From the NCBI GenBank assembly GCA_902761035.1, contig CACWIW010000013.1, positions 1 through 60,900 of the forward strand: a stretch of 60,900 nt of DNA. The letters run 5' to 3'. The translations under genes were made by a program, and so were the position numbers. Shown here piece by piece: positions 51,738-60,108 of the stretch. The notes under the pieces are model-generated. The model made no database searches and was not told where the DNA came from. It was given only the letters and a program-made list of their open reading frames with translations. The DNA comes from an uncultured bacterium. GTDB lineage: Bacteria > Verrucomicrobiota > Kiritimatiellia > RFP12 > UBA1067. Numbering within the stretch: the stretch's first letter is position 1; each line of letters begins with the position of its first letter.

Positions 51738-51779
51738 TACCACATACGGCGTTGAGAAAAGTGAAAAATGTGGTATAAT
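51738..51779 (+). promoter_or_regulatory. Promoter of the MurU-AmgK gene with overlapping inverted repeat
   Basis: TTGAGA (51752-51757), a 16-bp spacer and TATAAT (51774-51779) preceded by TGG. An inverted repeat TACCACAT (51738-51745) / ATGTGGTA (51768-51775) overlaps the -10, so it could be an operator or a hairpin. Confidence 0.55.
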
Positions 51780-51808
51780 CATCGCCACGGAAAAGTGTCG
51801 AGGATTAG

Positions 51809-53680
51809 ATGAAAGCTGGAGAAGTCAAAAAAGCCGTGGTACTGGCGGCTGGTTTCGGAACGCGACTTAGGCCGCTCACGCTTGTGCGGCCCAAGCCGCT
51901 GCTGCCCGTGTGGGGCGTGCCGATGCTCGAGCGCATCCTGCGCATGCTCGAGTCGTGGGGCGTGGAGGAGATCGCCGTGAACGCCCACTGGCAGGCTCCC
52001 AAGGTGCGGCAGTACGTGGCCTCGCGGAGGGGCCGCGCGAAGGTGACGGTGGCGGAGGAGCCGGAGATCCTCGGCACGGGCGGCGTGCTGAACCCGCTCC
52101 GGTACTTCCTTGGCGACGGCCCGCTCGGTGATCGGGCCCTACCAGGGGGGGCGTTCTGGCTCGTGAACGGCGACGTCGTGGCGGAGGCGCTTGACCCGCA
52201 GCCGATCGTGGACGCCTTTGAACGGAGCGGCCGTTTCGCCGCATGCTGGCTCTCCGAGACGCAGGGCCCGCGCACGGTCGAGGCCGATCCCGAGGGACGC
52301 ATCTGCAACTGGAAGAGCGACGTGCCGGGCGACGCCGGCACCTACACCTATTGCGGCTGCGCGCTCCTCTCGCCGCAGGTGCTCGGCTACGTGGTGCCGT
52401 CCGGTTTCTCCACGATAGTCCAGGCCTACGAGAAGGCAATGATGGAGGATGCGAGGTTCGTAGTGGGCGTGACAGAGGAGCGGGCCTACTGGGGCGACGC
52501 CGGCACGCTCGAAAGCTATCTCGAGATCCACAATGCGCTTGACCCCGACCGCTTCGAGGAGAACCCGAACGTGCTGTTCGAGGGCGTGAAGCTCGTCGAC
52601 ACCGCCGACCTCGGCGGCTGCGTGGTGACGGGCGGACTCGTCGGCGGCGCGTTCGAGCGCACCGCGCTTGTGGGACTCGACCAGATTGACGCGCCACGTC
52701 TTGCGGCGCTTGCGGACGCGCTCGGCTGGCCGCGTGCGGACGTGGCGTGCGGCTTCCTCGGCGCGCGCGGTAGTGACCGCAGTTTCTGGCGGTTCGTCCA
52801 TGGCGACGACCGCGCGATCGCGATTGAGTATGACGACGCGAAGCGTCCGGAGAACGCGCGCTACGCGTCCCACGCGCGCCTCCTCGCGGAGGCCGGCGTG
52901 CCCGTGCCGCGCGTGTTGGCGGACGTGCCCGCGCAGAAGGCGCTTGCGCTTGAGGACATCGACGGCGACTCGCTCGAGGACCGCGCGAACCGGCGCGGCG
53001 CCGACCTCGTGAAACTCTACACGCCGGTCGTGAAGGCGCTGCGCACGCTGCACGATAAGGGCACCGAGCTCGCGCTCGCGCAGGACGTGAAGCTCGAGCC
53101 GTCGTTCGGTCCCGAGCTCTACGCCTGGGAACGCGACCTCTTCGAGACGTTCTGCGTGAAAGAACGCTTTGGCTATGACGCTCTCCCGAAGGACGTGCGC
53201 GCCGAGCTGGAGGCCGTGGCGGGTGAGCTGATACGCCAGCGTCCCGTGCTCGTGCACCGCGACTTCCAGAGCTCGAACGTGTTGTATCGCGCTGATGGCA
53301 CGTTCGCCTTCATTGACTTTCAGGGCATGCGCCTCGGCGCGGCCGCGTATGACCTCGCCTCGCTTCTGTACGACCCCTACGTGCCGCTCGACGAGAAGGC
53401 GCGCGCGTCGCTCGCGCGGGTCTATCCCGTGGAGAAGCTCGCGTTCGGTGCGGTGCAGCGTCTCGTGCAGGCGCTCGGCGCATTCGGCCGGCTCGCGTCG
53501 GTGGGGCAGCCGCAGTTCGGACGCCATGTGGCGCCCGCGCTCCAGAACCTGCTCGCGGCGGCGGACGAGGCTGACCTCGACGCGCTCGGCGCGTTCGCGG
53601 AGGACCTCATCGCCAAGGAGGAGATCCGCCTCGGCCGTTTCCACCACCACCATCATGGTGAAGAAGGCGAAGAGGAATGA
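51809..53680 (+). CDS. MurU-AmgK-like fusion: sugar-1-phosphate nucleotidyltransferase + sugar kinase
   Basis: A 623-residue two-domain protein. Residues about 6-240 form a nucleotidyltransferase with VVLAAGFGTRLRPLT, KPLLPVWG, LGTGGVLNPLRYF and VNGDVV, as in MurU. Residues about 310-600 form an aminoglycoside-phosphotransferase-like kinase with VLVHRDFQSSN (His483-x-Asp485) and FIDFQGMRLGAAAYDLASLL, as in AmgK. In Pseudomonas, AmgK phosphorylates N-acetylmuramate and MurU turns it into UDP-MurNAc, bypassing de novo synthesis. The fusion order here is MurU then AmgK. A linker with HHHHHGEEGEEE ends the chain. Sugar specificity is inferred from the fusion. It overlaps the next gene by 4 bp. 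Confidence 0.85.
   Translation: MKAGEVKKAVVLAAGFGTRLRPLTLVRPKPLLPVWGVPMLERILRMLESWGVEEIAVNAHWQAPKVRQYVASRRGRAKVTVAEEPEILGTGGVLNPLRYFLGDGPLGDRALPGGAFWLVNGDVVAEALDPQPIVDAFERSGRFAACWLSETQGPRTVEADPEGRICNWKSDVPGDAGTYTYCGCALLSPQVLGYVVPSGFSTIVQAYEKAMMEDARFVVGVTEERAYWGDAGTLESYLEIHNALDPDRFEENPNVLFEGVKLVDTADLGGCVVTGGLVGGAFERTALVGLDQIDAPRLAALADALGWPRADVACGFLGARGSDRSFWRFVHGDDRAIAIEYDDAKRPENARYASHARLLAEAGVPVPRVLADVPAQKALALEDIDGDSLEDRANRRGADLVKLYTPVVKALRTLHDKGTELALAQDVKLEPSFGPELYAWERDLFETFCVKERFGYDALPKDVRAELEAVAGELIRQRPVLVHRDFQSSNVLYRADGTFAFIDFQGMRLGAAAYDLASLLYDPYVPLDEKARASLARVYPVEKLAFGAVQRLVQALGAFGRLASVGQPQFGRHVAPALQNLLAAADEADLDALGAFAEDLIAKEEIRLGRFHHHHHGEEGEEE
52118..52146 (+). repeat. In-frame palindromic element in the MurU domain (LGDRALP type)
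   Basis: GGCCCG (52118-52123), loop CTCGGTGAT, CGGGCC (52133-52138), then CTACCAGG. The loop equals that in deoA (4136-4144) while both stem arms differ in step, so pairing is kept. It encodes GPLGDRALPGG between the catalytic motifs. Confidence 0.8.
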
Positions 53681-55884
53681 GGTCGTCCGTCAAGCAGTTC
53701 CTCGCGCGGTTCCGCGGCGAGGGCGTGCGCCGTCCCGAACTCGTGGCGACGCGCGCGATGGGGCGTCGGCGCGTTTTCCATGCCTACGACCTCGGAGACG
53801 ACACGTTCGTCTTCGAGAAGGGCGTGTGGACGGATCTCGACGCGCATGCCTCCGTGCTGCTCGCGCGCAAGAGCGACCTGCGGCACGGCGCGCGCGGCTA
53901 TGTGATGACGGTCACGACGGGCAACCACTCCGTCGCCGCGCTGCCGCTTCTCCAGGGGCAGTTCTGGGACCTTTCCCGCATCCCGGTCGCGAAGCGCGGC
54001 GACGTGATGATGCGTGCGATCCTCTGCGGCAACGTGGTGGACGGAAAACTCGAGCTTTCGCAGCGCGACGTGCCGTGCCGTCTTCTGGTGGAGCTGGACG
54101 ACTGGCTCACCGGCACGCTCAAGTTTGCGCTCGGCGACGTGGTGATGCTCGAGCGCACGAGCGAGGCGCTCGAGCACTACCGCCGGCGGGGACAGGAGTG
54201 GCGCGTCAAGCCGCTTGCGTGGACGGAGCGGGAGATGTCCGTGGCCCTCCGCGCGAGCCGCAAGCGCATCTCCACCGACCTGACTTACTACCACAGCTCG
54301 CGCGGCGTACACTTCCTCTCCTACACCGACTTTCATGCCTTCGCGGAGCTCGCGCGCACGGACTTTCCGCGCTTCCGAGAACAGCTTCGCGAGCTGACGA
54401 GCGTGTTCGAGGGGCACGCCACCTCCTTCCTCCGTCAGCCGAAGCTGCACGGGCACCATGAGGTCGAACTTTTCGGCCTCTCGCGCGGCGTGGCGCTCGC
54501 GCGTCTCGTGCCGGAACTCGAAAAGCTGATGGAGAAGATCGTGCTGCGGCGCATCACCCGGGAGGCGGTGTCCGTGCGCATTGCGGAAATCGACGCGCTC
54601 TACAAGTCGCTCCTCACGCGTCCCGAACTGGCCGACGAAGGATCCGATGCCTTCGTCGAGACGCTCTACATGCACCTGACGGGCGAAATCTACTCCGTCA
54701 TGGGCGAAGGCGCCACGCCCGCGTTCGACGACCGGCGCACGGCGCTCCCCGGCGCGACGTTCGTGGACGGGCGCCCCGTGTTCCATCCCGGTGTCGACTC
54801 CCGCAGCGAGGTGCTGCTCTCGAACCTCCGCGCGCTCATGAGCAAGGACGAGCACGTGGAGTACGCGAACGTGTACGAACTGCGCACGGATGCGGACGAC
54901 GAAGACGGGCTGGCGATCGGACAGGGGCGCACGCGCGAGATCGTCTACAAGTCCGACTGCCGTCCGGTGGTGGCCTCGCTCGTGGAGAAGCGCCTTTCGC
55001 AGTCGGGCCGCGGCTACGGCAGCTACGTGATCGCCCGCGTCCAGGCCTTCACTGCGCTCGGCGTGGGCCTCGCGCAGTACCGTCTTCTCCGCCGCCGCTT
55101 CCACGGCGGACGCAACTTCTTCGACTACTTCATCCGCACGCGCTGCGAGGGCGAGCCGCTCGCGGACATCCCGGCCGGCTACTTCCAGATGGCGGGCGAA
55201 TTCGGCGGCGCGGAGGCGGGCGAAGACCCGCAGGTTGTCGGCGCCCTCGCGTTCCTCATGGGCGACGCGGCCGCGCAGAACCTCGTGATGAAGAAGTACG
55301 ACCCGGTGGCGAAGACCTGCCACTACGGCACGGGAAAGGAAATCTACCAGTTCGGCTACGACATCGAGGCGGGCCGCCTCATGCCGAAGTCCGTTTCGTG
55401 CTGTTCCGTGCGCGGTTCGCTCGGCTGGCCCGACGTGTCGCTCACCGAATCCAACCTCGACGCCATCTGCCGCTTCTACATCTCCTTCTACGCGAAGACG
55501 CTCGCCGCTTTCGCGGAACGCCATCCCGTGGTGCCGCTGGCCGACCTCGGTAACCGTTTCTTAGCGGGCTTCGAGTTCCGTCTGCGCGCGATGGAGTGGC
55601 AGTTCACGATCCAGCGCGACGCCTTCGAGACGTTCGACCCGCATCTGCCGCCGCGCTACGGCTTTCTCGCGAAGTGGCGCTTCGCCCTTTGGTCGCTCGA
55701 ACGCCACGTGCGCCGCGTGAACGTGCTCCGCCGCGCCTTCCTCGACCGCATCGCCAACCCGGACGCCGTGGAGGTGGAGACCCCCGCCGAGGACATGCAC
55801 GCGCTTGAAGACGCGAACGCGACCAACGTGCTGAGCGCCCTCGAGGATCTCGACATCCACTTCATCGGCGAATCCGGAGGGTGA
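53677..55884 (+). CDS. Large unknown protein coupled to MurU-AmgK
   Basis: A 735-residue protein with no recognised family. It has no signal peptide or membrane segment. It is rich in Arg and Leu and looks mainly helical in the middle (ELEKLMEKIVLRRITREA). The part at about 520-560 (MGDAAAQNLVMKKYDP, then YGTGKEIYQFGYDI) has a D..N pattern that loosely recalls kinase-like active sites, but this is not enough to name it. It overlaps the MurU-AmgK stop by 4 bp (ATGA), so the two are translated together. A terminator follows. It may serve the same sugar or cell-wall pathway. Confidence 0.8.
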   Translation: MRSSVKQFLARFRGEGVRRPELVATRAMGRRRVFHAYDLGDDTFVFEKGVWTDLDAHASVLLARKSDLRHGARGYVMTVTTGNHSVAALPLLQGQFWDLSRIPVAKRGDVMMRAILCGNVVDGKLELSQRDVPCRLLVELDDWLTGTLKFALGDVVMLERTSEALEHYRRRGQEWRVKPLAWTEREMSVALRASRKRISTDLTYYHSSRGVHFLSYTDFHAFAELARTDFPRFREQLRELTSVFEGHATSFLRQPKLHGHHEVELFGLSRGVALARLVPELEKLMEKIVLRRITREAVSVRIAEIDALYKSLLTRPELADEGSDAFVETLYMHLTGEIYSVMGEGATPAFDDRRTALPGATFVDGRPVFHPGVDSRSEVLLSNLRALMSKDEHVEYANVYELRTDADDEDGLAIGQGRTREIVYKSDCRPVVASLVEKRLSQSGRGYGSYVIARVQAFTALGVGLAQYRLLRRRFHGGRNFFDYFIRTRCEGEPLADIPAGYFQMAGEFGGAEAGEDPQVVGALAFLMGDAAAQNLVMKKYDPVAKTCHYGTGKEIYQFGYDIEAGRLMPKSVSCCSVRGSLGWPDVSLTESNLDAICRFYISFYAKTLAAFAERHPVVPLADLGNRFLAGFEFRLRAMEWQFTIQRDAFETFDPHLPPRYGFLAKWRFALWSLERHVRRVNVLRRAFLDRIANPDAVEVETPAEDMHALEDANATNVLSALEDLDIHFIGESGG

Positions 55885-55906
55885 TGCTGAGCACATCGAG
55901 ATAATT

Positions 55907-55946
55907 TAGCACCAATATTCGAAATCGAAAAATGGTGCTATTTTTT
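55907..55946 (+). terminator. Rho-independent terminator after the MurU-AmgK operon
   Basis: TAGCACCA (55907-55914) and TGGTGCTA (55933-55940) form the stem, followed by six T (55941-55946). The loop is 18 bases. Confidence 0.75.
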
Positions 55947-55950
55947 GTCA

Positions 55951-55979
55951 TTGCCGTACGGGACGGGATTTGAGATAAT
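55951..55979 (+). promoter_or_regulatory. Promoter of the DUF234-type ATPase gene
   Basis: TTGCCG (55951-55956), a 17-bp spacer and GATAAT (55974-55979) preceded by TGA; AGGAGG lies at 55991-55996 before ATG 56006. Confidence 0.6.
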
Positions 55980-56005
55980 ATGCGCCGTTCAGGAGGTACA
56001 AGAAA

Positions 56006-57472
56006 ATGAAGCGGAAAATCAATTTCATTGGCCGCGATAGGGAGTTGGAGAACCTGATCGGGCTGTGCGGCAAAAGAGTGTCTTCGCTGGTGACGTGCCG
56101 TGGGCGTCGGCGAATCGGCAAGTCGCGGCTGATCGCCGAGTTCGCCTCGAGAATCGGCGCTCGTTTTATCCATCTTGAAGGCGTGAAGCCTCAGCCTGGA
56201 TTTTCAAATGAGGTAGAGCTGCGCGAATTCGCGCGGCAGCTTTCCGTTCAGGTCCACAAGACTGTCAAGACGCCCGAGAACTGGCTGGAGGCATTTGTGG
56301 CGCTGGACGGCTTCCTGCGCGGGAGGGGCAGGACCGTAGTGCTGCTTGACGAGGTGTCCTGGTTCGGGCACTATGACAAGCTCTTTGCCCCCTACATCAA
56401 GGTGGCGTGGGACAATTACTGGAAGAAACACGACGGGGTGATAGTCGTCATTTGCGGAAGCGTGTCAAGTTGGATAAAGGAGAACATCATCGACAACGGC
56501 GCCTTTTACGGACGCCGCTCGCTGGATATCGTGTTGAGGGAACTGCCTCTTGACCAGTGCGTGCAGTTCTGGGGACGGCGCGCGCAGCGCATTGATTCTC
56601 GCGAAATCGTGGATGTCCTGGCGGTGACGGGGGGCGTGCCGAGATATCTTGAAGAGATCAATCCGTCACTTTCCGCCGCAGAGAACATCAAGCGCCTCTG
56701 CTTCACGCCAAACGGAGTCCTTAGAGTCGATTTCGACGCGATGTTCACCGACGTGATCACGAACCAGCCGACGTTCACGGGGAAGGTTCTCCGTTGCCTT
56801 GTGGATGGCCCGCAAAGCACGGTGGCGATTGCGGAGAAGCTGAATGTCGAGAAGGGCGGACGGGTGTCCGCCGCCATAGACCGGCTAGTTGAGGCGGGAA
56901 TCGTGTCGCCTGACAACGGAAAGAATCCAGAGACGGGGGCCTCGGTCAAGGAACGGAGATTTCGGCTCAAGGACAATTACTCGCGATTCTACCTCAAGTA
57001 CATTGAGCCGGTCAAGGCGATGATTGACGACGGGCGATATGATTTTCTGTCCTTGGAGACACTTGAGGGGTGGAACGCCGTCATGGGGTTACAATTCGAA
57101 AACCTGGTCGTGAACAATTTCGGCATGTTGATTCCATTCCTTCATTTGAAGAACGTTTTGCTGACTTCTGCCGCTCCTTATCGCAAGATGTCCGTCCCGT
57201 CCCTTCGCCAGAAAGGATGCCAGATAGACTTGCTGATTCAATCGCGCCGAACCGTCTACATCGTTGAAATCAAGAGAATGGCGGAGATCGGGCGTGGCAT
57301 CATCGAAGAAGTGGATGCGAAGGTTCGGTGCTTGAAGACTAGGCCGAATGTCTCCATCCGGACCGCACTGGTCTATGACGGACACTTGGCTCCCATTGTT
57401 GAAGCCGACGGGTATTTCGACGCAATCGTGCCGTTCCGTGCGCTGTTGGGACTAGAGACGCGAGAGCCCTGA
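56006..57472 (+). CDS. Archaeal-type AAA ATPase with DUF234 nuclease-like C-terminus
   Basis: A 488-residue cytoplasmic protein. It starts with NFIGRDRELENL, then CRGRRRIGKSRLIAEF (Walker A, about 32-47) and VVLLDEVSWFG (Walker B, about 112-122), followed by LRELPLDQCVQFWGRR and AVTGGVPRYLEEINPS, the pattern of the archaeal ATPase family (PF01637 type). A winged-helix-like part and the C-terminal DUF234-like region follow (VKERRFRLKDNYSRFYLKYIEP, then IDLLIQSRRTVYIVEIKRM, a D...E-x-K nuclease-like core). Function unknown. AGGAGG is an excellent ribosome site. The gene stands alone between a terminator and the hslO promoter. Confidence 0.88.
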   Translation: MKRKINFIGRDRELENLIGLCGKRVSSLVTCRGRRRIGKSRLIAEFASRIGARFIHLEGVKPQPGFSNEVELREFARQLSVQVHKTVKTPENWLEAFVALDGFLRGRGRTVVLLDEVSWFGHYDKLFAPYIKVAWDNYWKKHDGVIVVICGSVSSWIKENIIDNGAFYGRRSLDIVLRELPLDQCVQFWGRRAQRIDSREIVDVLAVTGGVPRYLEEINPSLSAAENIKRLCFTPNGVLRVDFDAMFTDVITNQPTFTGKVLRCLVDGPQSTVAIAEKLNVEKGGRVSAAIDRLVEAGIVSPDNGKNPETGASVKERRFRLKDNYSRFYLKYIEPVKAMIDDGRYDFLSLETLEGWNAVMGLQFENLVVNNFGMLIPFLHLKNVLLTSAAPYRKMSVPSLRQKGCQIDLLIQSRRTVYIVEIKRMAEIGRGIIEEVDAKVRCLKTRPNVSIRTALVYDGHLAPIVEADGYFDAIVPFRALLGLETREP

Positions 57473-57500
57473 CGATCCCGGCGTATCACAATTTTCGCCC

Positions 57501-57533
57501 GTTGCCAAATCTTCGTTGCGAAAAATTGGCAAT
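57501..57533. other. Inverted repeat upstream of hslO
   Basis: GTTGCCAA (about 57501-57508) and TTGGCAAT (57526-57533) give at least seven pairs around a 17-bp loop. It has no T-run. It lies 22 bp before the hslO -10 and may be a weak terminator or an operator. Confidence 0.4.
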
Positions 57534-57554
57534 GGGAAGCGGCGACTGAAATTA

Positions 57555-57563
57555 TGGTATAAT
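57555..57563 (+). promoter_or_regulatory. Leaderless promoter of hslO
   Basis: TGG plus TATAAT (57558-57563); the ATG at 57571 follows after seven bases, with no Shine-Dalgarno sequence. Confidence 0.6.
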
Positions 57564-57570
57564 ATGCGGC

Positions 57571-58452
57571 ATGGCAACAGACGAACGAATACAGGCGCTT
57601 GATCCGGCAACAAAGCTTTCCGTGGTGCTGTGCGACTGCACGGCAGCGGCGGGGGCGTTGGCGAGGGGACACCTCTCAGGGCCCACGGCATCATATTACC
57701 TCGCCCAGGCCCTCGCAGGCGTTGCGATGCTCGGCGCGGAGACGTCGCAGGACGAAGAGACAGTGACATTCCGCCTCGACTGCCCCGGTCCGCTCGGCGG
57801 CTTCCTCGTGGAGGCGACGGCCGTCGGCACGCTGCGCGGCTACACGAAGCAGAAAATCCTTAACGACTTTGATGGACTCGGCGCGCCCAAAGATGCAAAA
57901 GTGCTGGGCGAAACTGGTACTTTTGAGATAATCCGCTCAATTCCCGGCGCGATTCTCGCCTCCGGCGCAGTCGCGGTAGGGGCGCCTCGCCGAGGCGACC
58001 GCTTGGAAACTTTCGTCGCCCAGGGCCTCGACGCCTTTTTCGCACAGTCGCTGCAGCGGCGCGTGCGTACGGCCGTGGCGGCCGCGGCGGGCGACGACGG
58101 CGTGCCCGTCTACGCACGCGGAGCGCTCGTGGAGTGTCCGCCCGACGGTGACGCCGCTGCGTTCGAGGCAGTGGCGGAGACGTTTGCATCCGGCGCGGTG
58201 CAGAAGGCGCTTGCGTCGGGAACGATCTCCGCGCGTACGCTCCTGAAAAAGCTCGGCCTCCCGCACGCGGAGGTGCGTAGCACGACCCCGCTTTCGTTTG
58301 CGTGCCGGTGCAGCGCGGAACGGGCGGAGGCGATGCTCGCCGCGATTCCCGAGGCGGAGCGCGCCGCGCTGCCGCCGCAGCTTGACGTCACGTGCCACAT
58401 GTGCGGCCGCACGTGGACCGTCTCAACTCGCCGCACGGAGAAAGGGGCCTGA
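57571..58452 (+). CDS. hslO: Hsp33 redox-regulated chaperone
   Basis: A 293-residue holdase activated by oxidation, in the cytoplasm. The zinc-binding cysteines are in place: FACRCSAERA (CxC) and TCHMCGRTW (CxxC) near the C-terminus. The body has DCTAAAGALARGHL and SGAVQKALASGTISARTLLKKLGL as in the family, though GYTKQKI and GTFEIIRSIPG are less usual. A palindromic insert at 57975-58000, in the opposite orientation to others, adds VGAPRRGDR. The start is fixed by the leaderless promoter. The kinase gene begins 2 bp after its stop. Confidence 0.9.
   Translation: MATDERIQALDPATKLSVVLCDCTAAAGALARGHLSGPTASYYLAQALAGVAMLGAETSQDEETVTFRLDCPGPLGGFLVEATAVGTLRGYTKQKILNDFDGLGAPKDAKVLGETGTFEIIRSIPGAILASGAVAVGAPRRGDRLETFVAQGLDAFFAQSLQRRVRTAVAAAAGDDGVPVYARGALVECPPDGDAAAFEAVAETFASGAVQKALASGTISARTLLKKLGLPHAEVRSTTPLSFACRCSAERAEAMLAAIPEAERAALPPQLDVTCHMCGRTWTVSTRRTEKGA
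57975..58000 (-). repeat. In-frame palindromic element in hslO (inverted orientation)
   Basis: GGTAGGG, then CGCCTCG (57983-57989), C, CGAGGCG (57991-57997), ACC. GGTAGGG is the complement of the CCCTACC that follows the other elements, so this copy is inserted the other way round and still keeps the frame. Confidence 0.65.
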
Positions 58453-58454
58453 CG

Positions 58455-60068
58455 ATGGCCGAATATGTGACGATTGGCGAGGCGTTGCCTGCGCAGGTGG
58501 ACGGACTCGACGTGCTGGGCGCCGTGTGCAACAACATGGTGGTGTCGCTGGCGATGCCGTATTTCGCCGATCCGGAGGTGCGTCCGCTTACCCGTGCGGA
58601 CGACTACGGTTTCGAGATCTACCGCTCGTCGCTCGTGTTCCTGCTAGCGAAGTGTGCCGAGGAGCTGGCCCACGGGTCCGAGTTCCGCGTCCGCCAGTCG
58701 ATCTCGCAGGCCCTCTACTGCACGTGGGCGCCGCCGGCACGCGGTCCGGCCAAGGCGACGGGCGACATCGCGCGCCTCTCCGCCGCGCTAGCGGACCTCG
58801 TGCGCGCGGACGTGCCGATCACGGCCCAGCCTGTCCCCTACAAGAACGCCGTAGAGGCGCTGGGCAAGCTCGGCCGCGTGGACGAACTCAACCTTCTCCG
58901 CCACCGCAACCCGCCCGCCGTCCTGCTCTCGTGCTGCGGAGATTTCCGCGCGCTGAACCAGACGCCCCTTGCTCCGCGCACTGGCGTGCTCGACCTCTGG
59001 GAGTTGATACCGGCGGACGGCGGGTTCATCCTCAACGTACCGCCGCCGGAGACGCCGCGCAAACTCCGCCGCGTGCCCGCGACCGCGCCGTTCTTCAAGA
59101 TTTTCCGGCATCAGGCCGAACACCGCCGCATGACGGGCGTCGAGACGCTCGGCGACCTCAACCAGGCGATCCTTGAAAAGCGCTTCGACGTGTTCGTGCG
59201 CACGGTGGAGGCGATGCAGACGAAGGACCTTGCCCAGATTGCTGACAAGATCGCCGCACGCGGCGAGGTGCGCCTCGTGCTGCTTGCGGGGCCATCCTCG
59301 GCCGGCAAAACCACCACGGCGCATCGTCTCTGCACGCAGCTGCGCGTGGTGGGGCTGCGTCCGCTCCTCCTCTCCACCGACGACTACTTTGTGGGCGACG
59401 CGCGCAACCCGCGCGATGCGGAGGGCAACCTCGACTACGAGACCGTCAAGGCCGTCGACGACGTGCGCCTCGCGGCCGACCTGGAAGAACTCTTCGCGGG
59501 GAAACCCGTCCATCTGCGCAAGTTCGACTTCCTGAAGCACGACGGCTATGACGCGAAGGAAACGACGCGCCTGCCGTCCGACGGCGTGGTGGTGCTGGAA
59601 GGCATCCACGCGCTCAACCCGTCGCTCACGGCGGCGCTCCCGGACAACGTGAAATTCCGCGTGTACCTCAACGCGCTCACGCAGCTCGTGGTGGACTCCT
59701 GCAACCGCATCTCGACCACCGATACGCGCCTCCTGCGCCGCCTCGTGCGCGACTTCCACTTCCGGGGGATGTCGCCGCTCAACACGTTCCGCCTCTGGCC
59801 GAACGTGGTGGCGGGCGAGCGGAAGTGGATCTACCCCTACCAGGCGAAGGCGGACGCCGTGTTCAACAGTGCGCTCGACTACGAGCTGGCCGTGTTGAAG
59901 CCGTTCGCGAACGAACTTCTGAACCAGGTGAAGCCGTGGGACGCCGCATTCGCCGAGGCGCGTCGGCTTTCCGGCATCCTCCACAACGTCTCTCCGGCCC
60001 CCGCCGACTGCGTGCCGGGCGACTCTATCCTCCGTGAGACGATTGGCGGCAGCCAGCTGACCTACTGA
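58455..60068 (+). CDS. Uridine kinase-like nucleoside kinase with N-terminal ThrRS-like domain
   Basis: A 537-residue protein of the long nucleoside kinase type found in Bacteroidota and relatives. The C-terminal half is a uridine kinase/phosphoribulokinase: P-loop AGPSSAGKTTT (279-288 region), STDDYFVG, FDFLKHDGYD, VVLEGIHALNPSL, then RRLVRDFHFRGMSPLNTF. The N-terminal 250 residues would correspond to the threonyl-tRNA-synthetase-like second domain of this family (YRSSLVFLLAKCAEELA, LLSCCGDFRALNQTP), here without an obvious TGS domain. The likely reaction is phosphorylation of a nucleoside. It is 2 bp from hslO and probably co-transcribed with it. Confidence 0.83.
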   Translation: MAEYVTIGEALPAQVDGLDVLGAVCNNMVVSLAMPYFADPEVRPLTRADDYGFEIYRSSLVFLLAKCAEELAHGSEFRVRQSISQALYCTWAPPARGPAKATGDIARLSAALADLVRADVPITAQPVPYKNAVEALGKLGRVDELNLLRHRNPPAVLLSCCGDFRALNQTPLAPRTGVLDLWELIPADGGFILNVPPPETPRKLRRVPATAPFFKIFRHQAEHRRMTGVETLGDLNQAILEKRFDVFVRTVEAMQTKDLAQIADKIAARGEVRLVLLAGPSSAGKTTTAHRLCTQLRVVGLRPLLLSTDDYFVGDARNPRDAEGNLDYETVKAVDDVRLAADLEELFAGKPVHLRKFDFLKHDGYDAKETTRLPSDGVVVLEGIHALNPSLTAALPDNVKFRVYLNALTQLVVDSCNRISTTDTRLLRRLVRDFHFRGMSPLNTFRLWPNVVAGERKWIYPYQAKADAVFNSALDYELAVLKPFANELLNQVKPWDAAFAEARRLSGILHNVSPAPADCVPGDSILRETIGGSQLTY

Positions 60069-60108
60069 GACAAATGAACCGTGCGGTGGATTGGGCAGAA
60101 ACGGCGCG

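Noticed and set aside
58455..60068. Threonyl-tRNA synthetase
   Set aside because: The N-terminal half may be related to a ThrRS domain, but the class II catalytic core is absent and the C-terminal half is a uridine kinase with a P-loop.
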